Of a stretch of 5,197 nucleotides of DNA, positions 5,049 to 5,197 are shown piece after piece; the first letter of the stretch is position 1; every line of letters begins with the position of its first letter. The position numbers and the translations under genes are program-made. The notes under the pieces were generated by a model, which had not been told where the DNA came from, made no database searches, and saw only the letters and a program-made list of their open reading frames with translations. Source of the stretch: an uncultured Erysipelotrichaceae bacterium (GTDB taxonomy: Bacteria > Bacillota_I > Bacilli_A > Erysipelotrichales > Erysipelotrichaceae); contig CADBPK010000118.1 of assembly GCA_902796465.1 (NCBI GenBank), forward strand, positions 1-5,197, written 5' to 3'.

Positions 5049-5197
5049 TTACCAGCGCTTCATATTTTTCTCAAATTTGCGGATATATGATTGTTTCAGT
5101 TCTTCTGCCGATATTCCGTAGCAAAGCAAAATATCATTGTAGTACATAAGCACATCTGCCATTTCTTCAATGAGATCTGCTCTCAGGTCCTTATCCT
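5049..5197 (-). CDS. MazG-like nucleotide pyrophosphohydrolase, C-terminal part (5' end beyond window)
   Basis: The frame enters at the window edge and ends with TAA at 5051-5049, giving the last 48 residues. The visible part reads LRADLIEEMADVLMYYNDILL and then GISAEELKQSYIRKFEKNMKRW at the C-terminus. EEMAD is the second EExxD motif of the all-alpha MazG-like NTP pyrophosphohydrolases, whose Glu and Asp residues bind Mg2+. The first EExxE motif would lie in the missing N-terminal part. These enzymes hydrolyse (d)NTPs to NMP and pyrophosphate, often to clear damaged nucleotides, and act in the cytoplasm. The ending KFEKNMKRW is typical of short single-domain Firmicutes members. It appears to be upstream of two unrecognised genes in one operon. 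The family is likely; the substrate is unknown. Confidence 0.8.
   Translation of the reverse strand, partial: DKDLRADLIEEMADVLMYYNDILLCYGISAEELKQSYIRKFEKNMKRW

Overview
The window looks like ordinary chromosome of a Bacillota member, probably a gut or oral Clostridia- or Erysipelotrichia-type organism. The evidence is moderate GC, strong AGGAGG-type ribosome binding sites before nearly every gene, short intergenic gaps and Firmicutes-like protein families. This assignment is inference. All nine genes I support lie on the minus strand, so transcription runs from high to low coordinates.

In transcription order, the right part (5197 to about 3981) holds the C-terminal end of a MazG-like nucleotide pyrophosphohydrolase, a 110-residue protein and a 201-residue protein, both unrecognised. 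They are tightly spaced and end at a clear intrinsic terminator, so they probably form one operon.

The middle part (about 3964 to 3203) holds a DIP1984-family coiled-coil gene with its own promoter. It is followed by a 256-base gap containing the most unusual signal here: a run of hairpins ending in a near-perfect tRNA T-arm (GGGG-TTCGACT-CCCC), with no recognisable complete tRNA around it. Downstream of that are a 10-bp palindrome and a 9-bp inverted repeat. After the gap come a two-helix small membrane protein and a class I SAM-dependent methyltransferase.

The left part (1993 to 1) holds a cytoplasmic serine beta-lactamase-like (S12/NylB-like) hydrolase, a GNAT acetyltransferase and the N-terminal 146 residues of an unrecognised protein. 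A compact junction at 976-1008 combines stop codon, probable terminator and the next gene's promoter.

No transposase, phage gene, CRISPR array or rRNA is visible. The best candidate for something new is the DIP1984 gene followed by a tRNA-like RNA. It is a hypothesis built from sequence and hand folding only. The other genes look like common accessory or housekeeping enzymes of unknown substrate.
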